DNA of 64,000 nt from positions 93,536 to 157,535 of the forward strand of contig JABLTG010000021.1 of assembly GCA_016618085.1 (NCBI GenBank), read 5' to 3'. The stretch comes from Neovahlkampfia damariscottae (Eukaryota > Heterolobosea > Selenaionea > Neovahlkampfiida > Neovahlkampfiidae). Position numbers and translations under genes: made by a program. The notes beneath the pieces were generated by a model. It made no database searches. It was given only the letters and a program-made list of their open reading frames with translations, and was not told where the DNA came from. Below are positions 63,760-64,000 of this stretch, one piece after another (the first letter of the stretch is position 1; every line of letters begins with the position of its first letter).

Positions 63760-64000
63760 ATGTTAAAAACTGCAAGAGTAGAAGGTAATGAAGTTCATTT
63801 AAAACCAAAAGATTTAACAGTCACCAATATGCCAACTTTTGCCGGTGTTACTATGGCTTCCCTTGATGAATACATACAAAGAACACCAGCAGATGTATTA
63901 ACTGCAAATAAAATTATTATTGGTGATGGAACCAACAAAATAAAAGACAGTTTAAGTGAAATTGGTGCCACTGGGGATATAAATATCCCTTTAAATACTG
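63760..64000 (+). CDS. Viral fibre/spike-like protein, 3'-truncated by the window edge
   Basis: ATG at 63760 opens a frame that runs off the window after 80 codons: MLKTARVEGNEVHLKPKDLT, then MASLDEYIQRTPADVLTANK and IIIGDGTNKIKDSL. The NKIIIGDGTNKI pattern with short hydrophobic repeats resembles trimeric beta-structured fibre or spike proteins of phages and small eukaryotic viruses. It diverges from the capsid-like gene. The identification is tentative without the rest of the protein. Confidence 0.5.
   Translation, partial: MLKTARVEGNEVHLKPKDLTVTNMPTFAGVTMASLDEYIQRTPADVLTANKIIIGDGTNKIKDSLSEIGATGDINIPLNT

Larger units (their letters stand above)
62147..64000. mobile_element. Virus-like insertion (probable endogenous viral element), right end off window
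   Basis: Everything from just after the host stop at 62146 differs in style from the host DNA: no CCAAT boxes, no introns, proteins without the Lys/Glu/Asn bias, and a capsid-like and a fibre-like gene diverging from a TATA-like A/T region at 63689-63759. The left junction is set by the end of the host gene. No terminal inverted repeat or target duplication could be shown because the right end is outside the window. Small eukaryotic dsDNA viruses of the polinton-like or virophage type are the likeliest source; this is inference. Confidence 0.6.

Noticed and set aside
1-64000. CRISPR arrays, rRNA genes, insertion sequences
   Set aside because: No regularly spaced repeats, no rRNA-like conserved stretches and no transposase frame were seen.

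Overview
The window is a 64 kb piece of a compact, very A/T-rich nuclear genome from a unicellular eukaryote, with a fragment of what looks like an integrated virus at its right end. The eukaryotic evidence is direct: many genes are interrupted by tiny GT...AG introns (about 24-59 nt, most 28-40 nt), the standard stop codons TAA and TGA are used, and the gene content is eukaryotic (SMC2, CDC6, E2F, APC10, DPH7, IMP3, LST8, DDRGK1, WDR48). NDUFA13 (respiratory complex I) and an NADPH oxidase suggest an aerobe with ordinary mitochondria. MYB-SHAQKYF-like, RWP-RK-like and RGS/kinase-like proteins would fit an amoeba or amoeboflagellate, but I cannot name the lineage.

Layout: 1-8 kb holds a 2OG-oxygenase-like protein, DDRGK1, a J-domain/FN3 protein, a tandem pair of orphan paralogues, a UBA/F-box/membrane fusion and an RNA ligase-kinase. 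8-20 kb holds SMC2, an atypical two-headed E2F, WDR48, two F-box proteins, a beta-propeller-like protein and a RING/B-box protein. 20-23 kb holds PDRG1 and four tandem copies of an unrecognised small family. 23-31 kb holds APC10, an NADPH oxidase with an inserted SH3 domain, a UBR-box protein, a polytopic membrane protein and a MYB-like protein. 31-42 kb holds NDUFA13, a pentaspan-like membrane protein, LTO1, an AREL1-like HECT ligase, a KH/SMR protein, a DEP/5-phosphatase-like pseudoenzyme and a secreted LPMO-like protein. A tRNA-Ala lies at 42.8 kb. 43-54.6 kb holds DPH7, IMP3, CDC6 head-to-head with a classical E2F, a METTL21-like enzyme, a La-type protein, LST8, an ADP-ribosylhydrolase/TPR fusion, an RWP-RK-like factor and a methyltransferase. 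54.8-60.7 kb holds a giant RGS/DUF547/pseudokinase protein and a CapA-like protein. 60.7-61.5 kb is repeat-bearing intergenic DNA, and from about 62.15 kb the sequence looks viral.

Themes: (1) about thirty host genes carry an ATTGG/CCAAT box within about 80 nt of the start codon, in either orientation; the virus-like genes do not. (2) Genes are packed almost end to end: two convergent pairs overlap at their stop codons. (3) Cell-cycle genes are frequent (SMC2, CDC6, APC10, two E2Fs), and E2F-type sites sit in front of SMC2 and between the atypical E2F and WDR48. (4) Several proteins have unusual domain combinations. (5) The virus-like segment has a capsid-like gene broken into two overlapping frames whose distal end runs antisense into a host gene, so it is probably a degraded insertion.

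All calls come from reading the sequence; no database search was run. Splice models were inferred from reading frame, GT/AG borders and family similarity.
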